Assembly (NCBI RefSeq): GCF_014280435.1
Contig: NZ_CP060388.1
Coordinates: 1,488,001-1,552,000 of the forward strand
Length of the DNA: 64,000 nt
Source of the DNA: Sphingobium sp. KCTC 72723
GTDB lineage: Bacteria; Pseudomonadota; Alphaproteobacteria; Sphingomonadales; Sphingomonadaceae
Direction: 5' to 3'
A program made the position numbers and the translations under genes. Shown here piece by piece: positions 1 through 8,703 of this stretch. The notes below the pieces were generated by a model. It was not told where the DNA came from, did no database searches, and was given only the letters and a program-made list of their open reading frames with translations. Position 1 is the first letter of the stretch; each line of letters opens with the position of its first letter.

Positions 1-1050
1 AGTCAGCATCCCGGCGCGGCGTGGCTGGAAATAGCGCGCGAGTTCATGGAGGTTCGCAAGGACCCGAACCTGCTCCGCACCTTTGTAAATCAGGTGCTGG
101 GCGAGGCATGGGCCGAACGCGGTGAAGCGCCGGAATGGCAGCGCCTCTATGACCGTCGGGAGAAGGGGATGCGGCTGGGAACGCCCCCGGACTGGGCCGG
201 ACTTTTGATCGGCGCGGCTGACGTCCAGCGGGGCGGCGGTGGCCGCATCGACATGGATATCTGGGCCTTCGGGCCTGGCAAGCGCCGGGCGTTTGTCGAA
301 CGTATCGAAGTGTTCGGGCCGATCGCGGACAAGCGCACCTGGGCTAAGCTCGATCAGGAAGTTTCGCGGACGTGGGAAACGGAAGATGGCCGCCGGATGC
401 GACTTGCGCGCGTGGCAGTCGATTCCGGCGACGGCGAGAATACCATGGAGGTCTATCAGTGGGCGCGCCGCCACCCTGGATTTGCCATGGCGGTGAAGGG
501 GCGTGAGAGCATCGCCGCCCAGCAGGCGATCGGCAGCCCCAGCTGGCAGGATGTGACGGTCAACGGACGCAAGCTCAAACGCGGCGTCCGGCTGTGGAAC
601 ATCGGCACGTCGATGTTGAAAATGGAACTCTACGGCCAGCTTGGCCTGGATAAACCTGTCGACGGCGAAGATTACCCCGACGGCTATATCTATCTGCCCG
701 ACGGGCTTGGCGATGAGTGGATCAAGCAGCTGGTCGCCGAAGAGCTGCGGTTTGTGAAGCTGCGCAACGGCGGCATACGGCGCGAATGGCACAAGGTCAG
801 AGATCGCAATGAAGCCCTTGATAATGCGATCTATGCCCGCGCGGTGTCCGTGAGCTTGGGCATAGATCAGTGGAAACCGAAACAGTGGGCGCGGGCCATG
901 GGCGAGAACACCGTCCCGAAGGATGCTCCAGACATAGATCCAGAAGCGGCATCGCCCGCAGAATCTGCCGCGACACTGCCCAGCAAACCTAAAACCGAGC
1001 GCCGCGCCAAGCAGCGCCGGGAGAACCCTTACACGAGCAGGAGGCGGTAG
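1..1050 (+). CDS. Phage terminase large subunit, GpA type (5' end outside window)
   Basis: The frame is open from base 1, so the gene starts left of the window and only the C-terminal part (about 349 residues) is seen. This part matches the nuclease half of lambda GpA-type terminases, which cut concatemeric DNA and package it into the prohead. An acidic residue of the nuclease core is visible in the motif IGAADVQ (Asp codon 220-222), and a second acidic motif VAVDSGDG follows. The last ~45 residues are basic and Pro/Ala-rich. The gpW-like gene starts two bases after the stop and the portal gene follows, which is the lambda-like head order. The ATPase half cannot be inspected. Confidence 0.88.
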   Translation, partial: SQHPGAAWLEIAREFMEVRKDPNLLRTFVNQVLGEAWAERGEAPEWQRLYDRREKGMRLGTPPDWAGLLIGAADVQRGGGGRIDMDIWAFGPGKRRAFVERIEVFGPIADKRTWAKLDQEVSRTWETEDGRRMRLARVAVDSGDGENTMEVYQWARRHPGFAMAVKGRESIAAQQAIGSPSWQDVTVNGRKLKRGVRLWNIGTSMLKMELYGQLGLDKPVDGEDYPDGYIYLPDGLGDEWIKQLVAEELRFVKLRNGGIRREWHKVRDRNEALDNAIYARAVSVSLGIDQWKPKQWARAMGENTVPKDAPDIDPEAASPAESAATLPSKPKTERRAKQRRENPYTSRRR

Positions 1051-1051
1051 C

Positions 1052-1270
1052 ATGACGACCTGGACAACGTCCGATCTCGCAATCGTTCGCTCGGCCATCG
1101 CCTCTGGCATTCGCTCGGTCACCTTCGCGGATGGTCGCAAGACAGAATACCAGTCTCTCGATCAACTGCTCGCCGCAGAGCGCGTGATCGAAGCGGCCCT
1201 CAAAATGCAGGCGCAGACAGCAAGCGGCGTTTTGCGCCGTCGGACGCCTTACTATCGGAACGGGTTGTAA
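1052..1270 (+). CDS. gpW-like head-tail joining protein
   Basis: A 72-residue protein between terminase and portal, the position of lambda gpW. It has the usual pattern of that family: an N-terminal helix, a short strand carrying a basic turn (FADGRKTEYQSLDQL), a second helix (LLAAERVIEAAL), and a basic C-terminal tail ending in RRRTPYYRNGL. In lambda, gpW binds the portal vertex after DNA packaging and allows tail attachment. Start and stop are tightly packed, with a stop/start overlap into the portal gene at 1270. The assignment rests on size, position and pattern, not on a search. Confidence 0.7.
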   Translation: MTTWTTSDLAIVRSAIASGIRSVTFADGRKTEYQSLDQLLAAERVIEAALKMQAQTASGVLRRRTPYYRNGL

Positions 1271-2799
1271 TGCAGCGCTTCATCGACCGCCTACTGGGGC
1301 GCACGGGCAGGACAGGTGAGACTGCCGACGTCGCGAAGCCTGTCCGGCAACGCATTCGCACAGCCCAACGCGCACAATATGATGGTGCCACCGTCGGACG
1401 CCGCGCAGCCGGCTGGCGCCGCACACGGCTCGATGCCAACGGCGAACTAACGCCCGCCACCCAGATGGCACTGCGCGGCATCGCCCGTGATCTCGACCGC
1501 AATAATCCATGGGCGACGTCGGGCGCCAACAAGATAGCCGAACACATGGTCGGTACGGGCATCACGTTTCAGGTCTACCGCAATGGTAAGGTCGACGCTG
1601 CCCTGAACGACCTGGCCCGCAAGCACTTCGACACCACCAATTGCGACGCAGGCGGGCGCCACGACCTCTATGGAATTCAATTGCAGGCTGCCCGGGCCAT
1701 CGTTGTCAGCGGCGGCGTCCTGTTGCGCCGCCGCTGGCGTCGGAAGAGCGACCGGCTGCCCTTGCCCATGCAGCTGCAATTACTTGAGCCAGACTATATC
1801 GACGGCTCGCGCATTGGCCCAATGGCAACGACGCCGGGGGTGGCGGCCGGTTACTTCGTTCACGGCATCCAGTTCAGCCCGGTCGGACGTCGCGAAGGTT
1901 ATTGGCTGTATAACACGCATCCGGGCTCGACGCGGCCCAGCGACAGCGCGTCCACCTACGTCCTAGATCGGGATGTTGCCCACATATTCCGAGCCGATCG
2001 GCCCGAACAGGAGCATGGGGCAACATGGTTTGCCCCGGTCATCCTGCGGCTGAAGGATTTCGGAGATTATGAAGACGCGCAGCTGACGCGGCAGAAAATC
2101 GCATCCGCATTTGCCGGCTATGTTAAGGGCGACGACGACGGCCAGTTTCCGGGCATCGGGAACGACGCGGATGACGGCGATGATCCCGCCGATCGGGAAC
2201 CGCTCGATTTCGTGGAGAGTGGCACGATCCAATATCTGCGGCCGGGCGAAGAGATTACATTCCCTTCCCCTCCGGGCGTCGATGGCTACATGGACTATTC
2301 CCGAGTGTCCCAGCGCGCGATCGCGGCGGGCCTGGGCGTGCCATATGAGCTGCTTACCGGCGACCTGTCCCAGGTCAGCTTTATCTCTGGCAGGTTCGGC
2401 CGCCTCACCTTCAATCGCGCTGTCTCTACTTGGCAGTGGCTCATGTTCATCCCGCAATTCTGCGCAAATGTCGAACGTTGGTTCCTTGAGGCAGCGGAGA
2501 TGGAGGGGCACGATATCTCCGGCGTTTCAATGCGTTGGACGCCGCCAAAGCAGGAGATGCTGGATCCTGCCAGCGAGGTTCCCGCCAATCGCGACGCGGT
2601 TCGGTCGGGTCAGAAAACGCTGAGTCAAGTCATTCGTGAGAACGGCGACGATCCCGACACATTCTTCGCAGAAATGGCAGACGACGCGAAGCGGCTTGAT
2701 GACCTCAAACTCATCCTCGACTGCGATCCCCGCCGCGTCACCGCCGTCGGCAACCCCACCGAACCCAAGCCCGCCACTGGCGAAGGAACACGTAAATGA
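1270..2799 (+). CDS. Phage portal protein, lambda gpB family
   Basis: A 509-residue protein of typical lambda-family portal size. It forms the dodecameric ring at the capsid vertex through which DNA enters and leaves. Typical stretches include MALRGIARDLDRNNPWATSG near residue 65, where portals describe the 'already acted' residues, and the segment GVPYELLTGDLSQVSFISGR near residue 360, a strongly conserved portal signature. The start overlaps the stop of the gpW-like gene and the stop overlaps the ATG of the protease-capsid gene (ATGA at 2796-2799), indicating translational coupling. No frameshift or unusual feature is seen. Confidence 0.92.
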   Translation: MQRFIDRLLGRTGRTGETADVAKPVRQRIRTAQRAQYDGATVGRRAAGWRRTRLDANGELTPATQMALRGIARDLDRNNPWATSGANKIAEHMVGTGITFQVYRNGKVDAALNDLARKHFDTTNCDAGGRHDLYGIQLQAARAIVVSGGVLLRRRWRRKSDRLPLPMQLQLLEPDYIDGSRIGPMATTPGVAAGYFVHGIQFSPVGRREGYWLYNTHPGSTRPSDSASTYVLDRDVAHIFRADRPEQEHGATWFAPVILRLKDFGDYEDAQLTRQKIASAFAGYVKGDDDGQFPGIGNDADDGDDPADREPLDFVESGTIQYLRPGEEITFPSPPGVDGYMDYSRVSQRAIAAGLGVPYELLTGDLSQVSFISGRFGRLTFNRAVSTWQWLMFIPQFCANVERWFLEAAEMEGHDISGVSMRWTPPKQEMLDPASEVPANRDAVRSGQKTLSQVIRENGDDPDTFFAEMADDAKRLDDLKLILDCDPRRVTAVGNPTEPKPATGEGTRK

Positions 2800-4964
2800 T
2801 CGAAATCCTGATCTATGGGATCGTCGGTGACGAATGGGATGGCCTCGACGCCAAAACCATCTTCGCCCTGATAGCTGGCGGCGACGGCGATATAGTCGTG
2901 CGGATCAACTCCCCCGGCGGCTATGTCATGGAGGGGCTTGCGATCTTTAACGCCATTGTCGGCGCGAAGGCGGCGGGCCGGAAGGTCACCGTTCACATCG
3001 ACGGCCTCGCAGCTTCGATGGCTTCTGTGATCGCCATGGCCGGTGACGAAATCATCATGGCCGACAATGCGCTGATGATGATCCACAATCCCTGGGATGT
3101 CGCGATTGGCGACGCGCGGGAATTGCGGGCCGCCGCGGACAAGCTCGACATCATCCGTGATCAGCTGGTGCGCATCTACTCAGGTCAGACCGGCATTTCT
3201 GCCGACGACCTGATCGTGATGCTCGACGCCGAAACCTGGCTGACGTCCGAACAGGCCCTTGAACAGAACTTCATCACGTCGGTGTCGGAGGCGTCGAGCG
3301 CCTCGGCCTGCGACGTCAAAGCATTCGGGTTCAAGCATGTGCCCGATAGCCCGCTCATCTCCGCAATGGCGATGGCGGGCACCACCCCGACGGCGCCCGC
3401 GCCTAAGACCAAGGATAATCCCATGAACCTTTATCAGACCCGCGCGGCGCTGGTTGCCGCGATTGCCAAGTTCCAGAAGGATGGCGGCACCCAGGAAGAG
3501 ATCGACAAGATCCGCAATTCCGCGATCGCTCTCGACGCGAAGGACGCCTTGCCCGCGACCGGCGCACTCGCCATGTTGCCAGCAACCACGCCGACCGATA
3601 CTTCGGTCACCGCGCTCACCGCCGTCGATGTTCAGAATGCCGTCGCCACGGAGCGCTCGCGCGTCGCTGGCATTCGCGCCCTGGGTACAAAGCACGGCAT
3701 GGAAGCGGCGTTCATCGACGAACTGATCAACTCCGACACGACGCTGGCCGTCGCGCGCGAAAAGATCCTCGACAAGCTCGCCGAACAGGGGGACGCTGCC
3801 AACATCGGCCACAATAGCCCGGCGCGCGTCACCACGGACCAGCGCGAAAAGTTCATCGAAGGCGCGACGAACTGGATCCTCGTAAAGGCGGGCGTCGCCC
3901 CCATGATCGAGCAGGCCGCCGCCGCGCGCGGCGAAACCCTGCGAATTGATCCCGGCGAGTTCCGCGGCGTCCGCAACGTCGATTTGGCCCGTGAAGCCCT
4001 GTCGAACATGGGCGTCAACATCGCATCGCGCGACCCTGACGCGATCGTGCGCGAAGCTATGACCACGCGCGGCGCGGTGATCACGCAAACGACCAGCGAC
4101 TTCCCGACACTGTTCGAAAACGCGATCCATCGGACCCTTCAGGCAGCCTATGCGATTACGCCGGACACCTGGTCGCGTTTCTGCGGCACCGGCACGGTAA
4201 CCGACTTCCGCGATCACAGCCGCTATCTACGAGGCAGCTTCGGCGCGCTGGACAATGTCAACGAGTCGGGTGAGTTCAAAAACAAGCCTATCCCCGATCT
4301 GGCGAAGGAAAAGATCCGCGCGACCACGAAGGGCAACATCATCAACCTGTCGCGTCAGGCGATCGTCAATGACGACATGGAGGTGTTTTCGGGCCTTGCC
4401 GTGGATCTCGGCCGCGCCGCCAAGCTGACGATCGAGATCGACGTTTATGCGCTGCTCAATTCTAATCCGCTCATGAACGACGGCGTGGCCCTGTTCCACG
4501 CCAACCACGGCAATCTTGCCGGTGCCGGCGCGGCTCCGACAATGGCGTCGTTCGATGCGATTGACGCGGCGATGGGTGCGCAGAAAGACATCAGCGGCAA
4601 CGAATATCTCGAAATCACGCCGACCGTTCTTCTCGTGCCGCGCGGCCTGCGCGGCGCGGCGTTGACCGTCAACGGCAGCGAATATGATCCCGACGCGGTC
4701 AACAAGCTCCAGAAGCCCAACATCGTGAAAGGCATGTTCAGCGACATCGTCGCGACGCAGCGGATCAATGGTACGGCCTATTACGCCTTCGCCGATCCGA
4801 ACGTCGCGCCGGCGATTGAGGTCGTGTTCCTTAATGGCGTCACCGAGCCGTTCACCGACAGCCAGGACGGCTGGCGTGTCGATGGCGTCGAGTGGAAGGT
4901 CCGGCACGATTACGGCGTCGGCGCCGTCAACTACCGGTCTGCCTATAAGCAGCCGGGGGCGTAA
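2796..4964 (+). CDS. Fused ClpP-like prohead protease / major capsid protein
   Basis: A 722-residue fusion of two head proteins usually made separately. Residues 1-170 are a ClpP/S14-like head maturation protease: RINSPGGYVMEG forms the oxyanion region, the nucleophile is Ser74 in GLAASMAS and the base is His97 in MMIHNPW. Residues from about 210 to 722 form the major capsid protein, with an N-terminal scaffold-like helical part and an HK97-fold-type C-terminal part. A good Shine-Dalgarno (AAGGA, 3411-3415) sits 7 bases before an in-frame ATG at 3423, so the capsid may also be made alone. Its own start has GAAGGA upstream. Such protease-capsid fusions are known in phages; the internal start is inference. 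Confidence 0.88.
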   Translation: MIEILIYGIVGDEWDGLDAKTIFALIAGGDGDIVVRINSPGGYVMEGLAIFNAIVGAKAAGRKVTVHIDGLAASMASVIAMAGDEIIMADNALMMIHNPWDVAIGDARELRAAADKLDIIRDQLVRIYSGQTGISADDLIVMLDAETWLTSEQALEQNFITSVSEASSASACDVKAFGFKHVPDSPLISAMAMAGTTPTAPAPKTKDNPMNLYQTRAALVAAIAKFQKDGGTQEEIDKIRNSAIALDAKDALPATGALAMLPATTPTDTSVTALTAVDVQNAVATERSRVAGIRALGTKHGMEAAFIDELINSDTTLAVAREKILDKLAEQGDAANIGHNSPARVTTDQREKFIEGATNWILVKAGVAPMIEQAAAARGETLRIDPGEFRGVRNVDLAREALSNMGVNIASRDPDAIVREAMTTRGAVITQTTSDFPTLFENAIHRTLQAAYAITPDTWSRFCGTGTVTDFRDHSRYLRGSFGALDNVNESGEFKNKPIPDLAKEKIRATTKGNIINLSRQAIVNDDMEVFSGLAVDLGRAAKLTIEIDVYALLNSNPLMNDGVALFHANHGNLAGAGAAPTMASFDAIDAAMGAQKDISGNEYLEITPTVLLVPRGLRGAALTVNGSEYDPDAVNKLQKPNIVKGMFSDIVATQRINGTAYYAFADPNVAPAIEVVFLNGVTEPFTDSQDGWRVDGVEWKVRHDYGVGAVNYRSAYKQPGA
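3411..3425 (+). promoter_or_regulatory. Candidate internal ribosome binding site and start for free capsid protein
   Basis: AAGGA followed by a 7-base spacer and an in-frame ATG (codon 210 of the protease-capsid fusion). It falls in the linker between the protease domain and the capsid domain, just after a Pro/Ala-rich stretch. Initiation here would give a 513-residue capsid protein without the protease. Confidence 0.5.
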
Positions 4965-4985
4965 CCGTCGGGGGACATTGAAGCG

Positions 4986-5017
4986 ATGGCCGGTGCGGTT
5001 CCGATCGCACCGGCCAT
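4986..5017 (+). other. Intercistronic hairpin after the capsid gene
   Basis: A perfect 12-bp inverted repeat (ATGGCCGGTGCG with its complement) around an 8-base loop, 21 bases after the capsid stop and just ahead of the ribosome binding site of the next gene. There is no T tract, so it is not a classic terminator. It could stabilise the capsid mRNA or dampen downstream expression. Confidence 0.6.
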
Positions 5018-5032
5018 GCCAGGAGACGATAC

Positions 5033-5284
5033 ATGAAGTTCATCAAGCTCATCACCTCCGCTCACGTCAATGGCGTACTGCGTCACCCACATGAGGGTGT
5101 CCTGCATGTCACCAACGATGAGGCGGATCGCGTCATCGAAAATGACGGCGCCATCGACGTTTCGGACGATTTTTCCGACCAGCAGGATGCGGAAGCGCCT
5201 GCGGAATCCATCACCACCGATGCCGACAGGGCCGCGCCGACCAAGCGCGGCGACAAGCCTGCGGCTTATGCCTCGAAGGAGTAA
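5033..5284 (+). CDS. Small phage head-region protein, unknown function
   Basis: An 83-residue protein between the capsid and decoration protein genes. AGGAGA lies 8 bases before the ATG. The first half looks folded (MKFIKLITSAHVNGVLRHP, then a helix with DEADRVIEND), while the second half is acidic and Ala-rich, probably disordered. Position suggests a head-associated role, but I do not recognise the family. It is preceded by a strong hairpin and followed closely by the DUF2190 gene, so it is probably co-transcribed with the head genes. Confidence 0.65.
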   Translation: MKFIKLITSAHVNGVLRHPHEGVLHVTNDEADRVIENDGAIDVSDDFSDQQDAEAPAESITTDADRAAPTKRGDKPAAYASKE

Positions 5285-5290
5285 GTCACG

Positions 5291-5626
5291 ATGGCCCGTA
5301 ATTATGTCCAGCCGGGGGAAACCCTTACGTTCACTGCGCCCTACGCTGTCGCGTCCGGCGCCGGCTTTCTGGTAGGCGTACAGTTTGCCGTTGCCCTTGC
5401 GGATGCCGCTAATGGCGCTTCCGTCGAGGGGCGTGTCAAAGACGTATGGGACCTCGCGAAAGCCCCTGGTGAAGCGTGGACAGCATTCGCGAAGGTTTAT
5501 TGGGACAATACCAATAAACGGCTCACAACGACATCGGCTGGCAATACCTACGTCGGTGTATCGGTCCAAGCCGCCGCTTCGGCCGATACCGTTGGGCGCG
5601 TTAAGCTCAACGGCACCCCCGCCTAG
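5291..5626 (+). CDS. DUF2190-type capsid decoration (cement) protein
   Basis: A 111-residue protein with the hallmark of DUF2190 phage proteins: an N-terminal Val-Gln-Pro-Gly-Glu stretch (NYVQPGETLTFTAPYAVASG), a small beta-rich domain, and the motif AFAKVYWDNTNKRLT followed by GNTYVGVSVQAA. Members studied in phages bind the outer capsid surface and reinforce it. Its place right after the capsid gene fits this role. It starts 6 bases after the preceding stop and is followed by a second perfect hairpin, which may help set its high mRNA level. Confidence 0.8.
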   Translation: MARNYVQPGETLTFTAPYAVASGAGFLVGVQFAVALADAANGASVEGRVKDVWDLAKAPGEAWTAFAKVYWDNTNKRLTTTSAGNTYVGVSVQAAASADTVGRVKLNGTPA

Positions 5627-5633
5627 CCCTTAT

Positions 5634-5659
5634 AATGGCGGCGCAAAAGCGCCGCCATT
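5634..5659 (+). other. Intercistronic hairpin after the decoration gene
   Basis: A perfect 11-bp inverted repeat (AATGGCGGCGC with its complement) with an AAAA loop. It lies 7 bases after the stop of the decoration gene and is followed directly by AGGAGA, the ribosome binding site of the next gene. It lacks a T tract. It could be a weak attenuator or a 3' stabiliser of the head-gene transcript. Confidence 0.6.
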
Positions 5660-5671
5660 TAGGAGATACCC

Positions 5672-5998
5672 ATGCGCAAAATTCTTCTCCATTCAGCTAC
5701 GATCGATCGTCATGGCAAGTGGCGCGATGCCGGATCCGAACTGACTGTCGGTGCCGAAGACATCACTGACACCGATCTGACCACTACGCGGGCTGACGAA
5801 CTGATCAATAGCCAGCGGGCCGTCGCAGCAACCACTGCCCGTTCGGATGCGGCATTCGGAAAGGCGCCTGCAAAGCGGGCAAGCAGGTCGAAGGTCAAGG
5901 CCGCGAAACCGGCCGCTGAAAAGGCACCGGCACAGGAAGAATCGCCAGTGACGACAGCGCCTGTCGATGTGCCGATTTCTGTCGAAACGAGTAAATAA
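5672..5998 (+). CDS. Phage head-region protein with Lys/Ala-rich tail, unknown function
   Basis: A 108-residue protein with AGGAGA 6 bases before the ATG. Residues 1-50 look like a short folded domain (MRKILLHSATIDRHGKW, then a helix with TRADELINSQRAV). From about residue 60 the sequence becomes a low-complexity Lys/Ala/Pro stretch, likely flexible. It sits between the decoration gene and the head-tail connector. Similar small proteins in this spot are common in tailed phages, but I cannot name its function. Confidence 0.6.
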   Translation: MRKILLHSATIDRHGKWRDAGSELTVGAEDITDTDLTTTRADELINSQRAVAATTARSDAAFGKAPAKRASRSKVKAAKPAAEKAPAQEESPVTTAPVDVPISVETSK

Positions 5999-6000
5999 TC

Positions 6001-6306
6001 ATGCGCGCGGAAGAGGCGCTGGCGCTGGCCCAGATCCGTGCGCTCTATGAAGAGATAGTCACCTATACGGGCGCTGGCCTGAGCGGCGAAACCGTCGGCG
6101 CTATCCCCAGCGACACTTCCGCGCCCTCCTTTCAAGGCCCCGGATCTACACTGCGTAGCCTGACCTTCGAAATTGCATATTCCGCCCTGCCGGAGCGCCC
6201 TCGCAAGGGTAACGTGATCGGCGGCTATGCGGGCAAGGACTGGACGGTCGACGATATTACCGAACGCGACGATCTTGGCGCATGGGTGCTGGGGGTTCAG
6301 CTATGA
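6001..6306 (+). CDS. Probable head-tail connector protein (gpFII-like position)
   Basis: A 101-residue protein two bases after the preceding stop. It has a helical N terminus (EEALALAQIRALYEEIV) and a beta-rich C-terminal half containing GYAGKDWTVDDITERDDLGAWVLGV, a pattern I associate with small head-tail attachment proteins that cap the portal/gpW ring. It overlaps the next gene by ATGA (6303-6306), implying coupled translation with the tail terminator candidate. Assignment is from position, size and general pattern; the family is not proven. Confidence 0.5.
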   Translation: MRAEEALALAQIRALYEEIVTYTGAGLSGETVGAIPSDTSAPSFQGPGSTLRSLTFEIAYSALPERPRKGNVIGGYAGKDWTVDDITERDDLGAWVLGVQL

Positions 6307-6731
6307 CGGTCAGGGGCGCGATCTTCGCTGAAATCGAGGCGCGGCTGAACGGCATCGACGGAATCGGAGAGGTTGAGCGCCTGCCAAGCGGCGATCCTGA
6401 TCAATTCCCGGCGCTGTCGATCTATGACGGCGCGCAGGAAGTGGCGGAAGAAGGCTCGGACTTTACCCTGCATCGCCTGTCCCTCACCATCGAGGGCTAT
6501 GTCGAGGGCAGCGCCGGTTCCGACGTCCATGACGAACTCAGCGCCCTCTATGCCGACACGGTCGTCGCGCTCTTGCCCGATCCACCACTGGGCGGCCTGG
6601 CGCAGACCATTTCCGAGGCTGGGATGCGTGTCGCTGTCGCTGAGTTGGCGAACAAGAGCCGCCTTGGCTTTGGCCTGGACTTCACGATCGAATTTTTCAC
6701 CCAGCGCGGCAACCCGGCGCTGCCCGCCTGA
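6303..6731 (+). CDS. Probable tail terminator / minor tail protein (gpU-like position)
   Basis: A protein of about 142 residues. I chose the ATG at 6303 because it overlaps the upstream stop (ATGA) and follows a G-rich ribosome binding sequence; an in-frame start 21 bases earlier is possible. The protein starts MTVRGAIFAEIEARL and continues with alternating strands, including the segment FTLHRLSLTIEGYVEG. That layout and its place just before the tail tube gene match tail terminators, which cap the tube after it reaches full length. Function is inferred from position. Confidence 0.55.
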   Translation: MTVRGAIFAEIEARLNGIDGIGEVERLPSGDPDQFPALSIYDGAQEVAEEGSDFTLHRLSLTIEGYVEGSAGSDVHDELSALYADTVVALLPDPPLGGLAQTISEAGMRVAVAELANKSRLGFGLDFTIEFFTQRGNPALPA

Positions 6732-6749
6732 CACTCAAGGAGCATTATC

Positions 6750-7985
6750 ATGACCGATCCGGTTATCCGGCCGCGCAATGGCGTCTTGCTGATTGCGCTC
6801 CAGTCGGCGGAGGGCGTCGCCGCATCTCCGTCGGCAGCGACCGACGCTATCCCCTTCGAGGATGGGAGCATCAGCTATAACAGCCCGTTCACGACCGAGG
6901 CTTCGAATGAAGCCAGCGGATCGCTTGTTGCCGCCGCGCCCATGGTAATCGGTCAGCCCGCCACGATCGGCTTCCGCAGCCGACTGAAAGGCGCTGGCGC
7001 TGGCGTCACCTATACATTGAGCGTCAAGCCACCGCTCCACGCGCCGTTGCAAGCCTGCGGGATGCGCGGTCTGTTCACCGCCGCCATCGCCGCAGCTGCA
7101 CTGACCGCCGGCGCGATCGACAGCGGCACGCTCGGCACGGGATACAGCACAACTGCCCAGGCCTATCGCGGGATGCCACTCATTCTGTCGGGTGGGTCGG
7201 GCGCAGGGCGCGTGCCGCTGATCACTGATTATTCCGCGTCCAAGGTCGCAAAGCTTAGTGACAAATATGGAGCCGCCCTCGACACCAGCACATCCGCCGC
7301 AATGCCTGCCAACTGGTCCTACGCGGGCACGTCACCTGCCGATGGCGCAGCGCGCGCCGCCGACCATCCGCTTGCGACCATCTACTGGTATGAAGATGGG
7401 AACCTGCTGCAGTGGATCGACTGCCGGGGGACTGTCGATTTCGATGGCAACACCGCGCGTCCTGGCTTTGGCGCATTTTCCTTCACCGGCGTCTACATGG
7501 GCAAGACGGCTGCATCCGTGCCGTCCAACGCCGTCATCGCCAGCCATTCCGCTCCGCTTCTCGTGCAGGGCGCGGGTGTCGTGCCTGCATTTCAGGTCAA
7601 CCGTCGCGGGCTGGCGATCAGCCGCTGGTCGTGGACGAATGGCGGCAATATCGAAAGCCCCGAAGATCCAAACACCCCCCAAGGCTATGCTTCGGGCCAG
7701 ATCGGCGGGCGCGGCACCGTACTGGAGGCTGATCCATTGTCCACTCAGGTGGCCGTCCGCGATGCGTTGGCCGAAATCGCTGCCTTCGCCAACTATCCCG
7801 CTTCGCTGCAGTTCGGCACCGTTGCAGGCAATCGCGTGTCACTGCTGGGACCGGTGGTGCAGCCGATCGAGGCCAATCCAACCGACCGTGGCTCGTTCCG
7901 CGCGGAAACCACGCGCTGGCAGGCTCTGAACCCCGGCAAGGATGCCGTCGGCCGCGATGGCGACCGTATTCTGACTTTCTCCTGA
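6750..7985 (+). CDS. Major tail tube protein
   Basis: A 411-residue protein with AAGGAGCATT before its ATG. It starts MTDPVIRPRNGVLLIALQ, typical of siphovirus tail tube proteins, and is rich in Gly/Ala/Thr beta structure. It lies directly before the tail assembly chaperone genes and the tape measure, which is the conserved place of the tube gene. At 411 residues it is longer than lambda gpV (246), so it probably carries an extra surface domain in its C-terminal half. A beta-sandwich addition would fit, but this is inference. Confidence 0.75.
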   Translation: MTDPVIRPRNGVLLIALQSAEGVAASPSAATDAIPFEDGSISYNSPFTTEASNEASGSLVAAAPMVIGQPATIGFRSRLKGAGAGVTYTLSVKPPLHAPLQACGMRGLFTAAIAAAALTAGAIDSGTLGTGYSTTAQAYRGMPLILSGGSGAGRVPLITDYSASKVAKLSDKYGAALDTSTSAAMPANWSYAGTSPADGAARAADHPLATIYWYEDGNLLQWIDCRGTVDFDGNTARPGFGAFSFTGVYMGKTAASVPSNAVIASHSAPLLVQGAGVVPAFQVNRRGLAISRWSWTNGGNIESPEDPNTPQGYASGQIGGRGTVLEADPLSTQVAVRDALAEIAAFANYPASLQFGTVAGNRVSLLGPVVQPIEANPTDRGSFRAETTRWQALNPGKDAVGRDGDRILTFS

Positions 7986-7992
7986 GGTGACC

Positions 7993-8703
7993 ATGATCCC
8001 CACCGACACAACCACCGGCCACGGTTATACGCCCAGCTGGCGCAAAGATGATCCCAAGGCACCGCGCTACTTTTTCCGCGCCGCGTCGGTTATCGAACGT
8101 GCCCAGATGGAGGCTGAACTGTCCGGCGAACATGCCGCCGGGCGCGTGTTTCCGTTCGAGATGGTCGCTGCCTTTCGCAGCGGCCTTCAGGTCCTTCTGG
8201 CGGATGATCCGGCGATCGATACATTGCTGGAACTGGTGGAGGCCGAAGCTGGCGGCAAGACGCTGGGCGAGGAAGATCGTCAGACTTTGATCCAGGCACG
8301 GGCCGTTCTGGCCCAGCACTGGCCCGCGTATCGCGAGCTTGTGGCGCAGCAGGAACGCCGGAAAGAAATCGCGCCCATCGTGGTATTCCGCCGCTTCTGC
8401 ATCGGATGGCACAATGTCGATGCGACGTTCATCCTTGGCAAGGACAAGGCCATCCCTGAAGCCGTCCTCGCGCAGATCGACCCCATGGAAATGATCGGCG
8501 CGGGCAATTTCGGCTACGGCCTCCTCTATGGTTCCGCCGCTGACCGGGATTTTCAGCAGCCCTTGCCGTCCGACGCCGCCCCCTCGACTTCGCCGAGCGA
8601 CAAATCGATGGAGGATGGATCATTGATGGCGAGCGATGGTCCGACAATCCCCGGCTCGAACTACCTGGATGGATCTGGGGCGTTGTCGACCTCTGGTTCA
8701 TGA
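7993..8703 (+). CDS. Tail assembly chaperone (gpG-like)
   Basis: A 236-residue protein if started at the ATG at 7993, which has GAGG 5 bases upstream; a GTG six bases earlier is an alternative. It lies between tube and tape measure, where tailed phages encode the tail assembly chaperone. The first ~195 residues look folded. The last ~40 are Ser/Pro/Asp-rich low-complexity sequence and read like out-of-frame DNA, whereas the -1 frame of the same stretch encodes a conserved-looking Trp-rich segment. This points to a programmed -1 frameshift producing a longer G-T-like protein. Confidence 0.7.
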   Translation: MIPTDTTTGHGYTPSWRKDDPKAPRYFFRAASVIERAQMEAELSGEHAAGRVFPFEMVAAFRSGLQVLLADDPAIDTLLELVEAEAGGKTLGEEDRQTLIQARAVLAQHWPAYRELVAQQERRKEIAPIVVFRRFCIGWHNVDATFILGKDKAIPEAVLAQIDPMEMIGAGNFGYGLLYGSAADRDFQQPLPSDAAPSTSPSDKSMEDGSLMASDGPTIPGSNYLDGSGALSTSGS

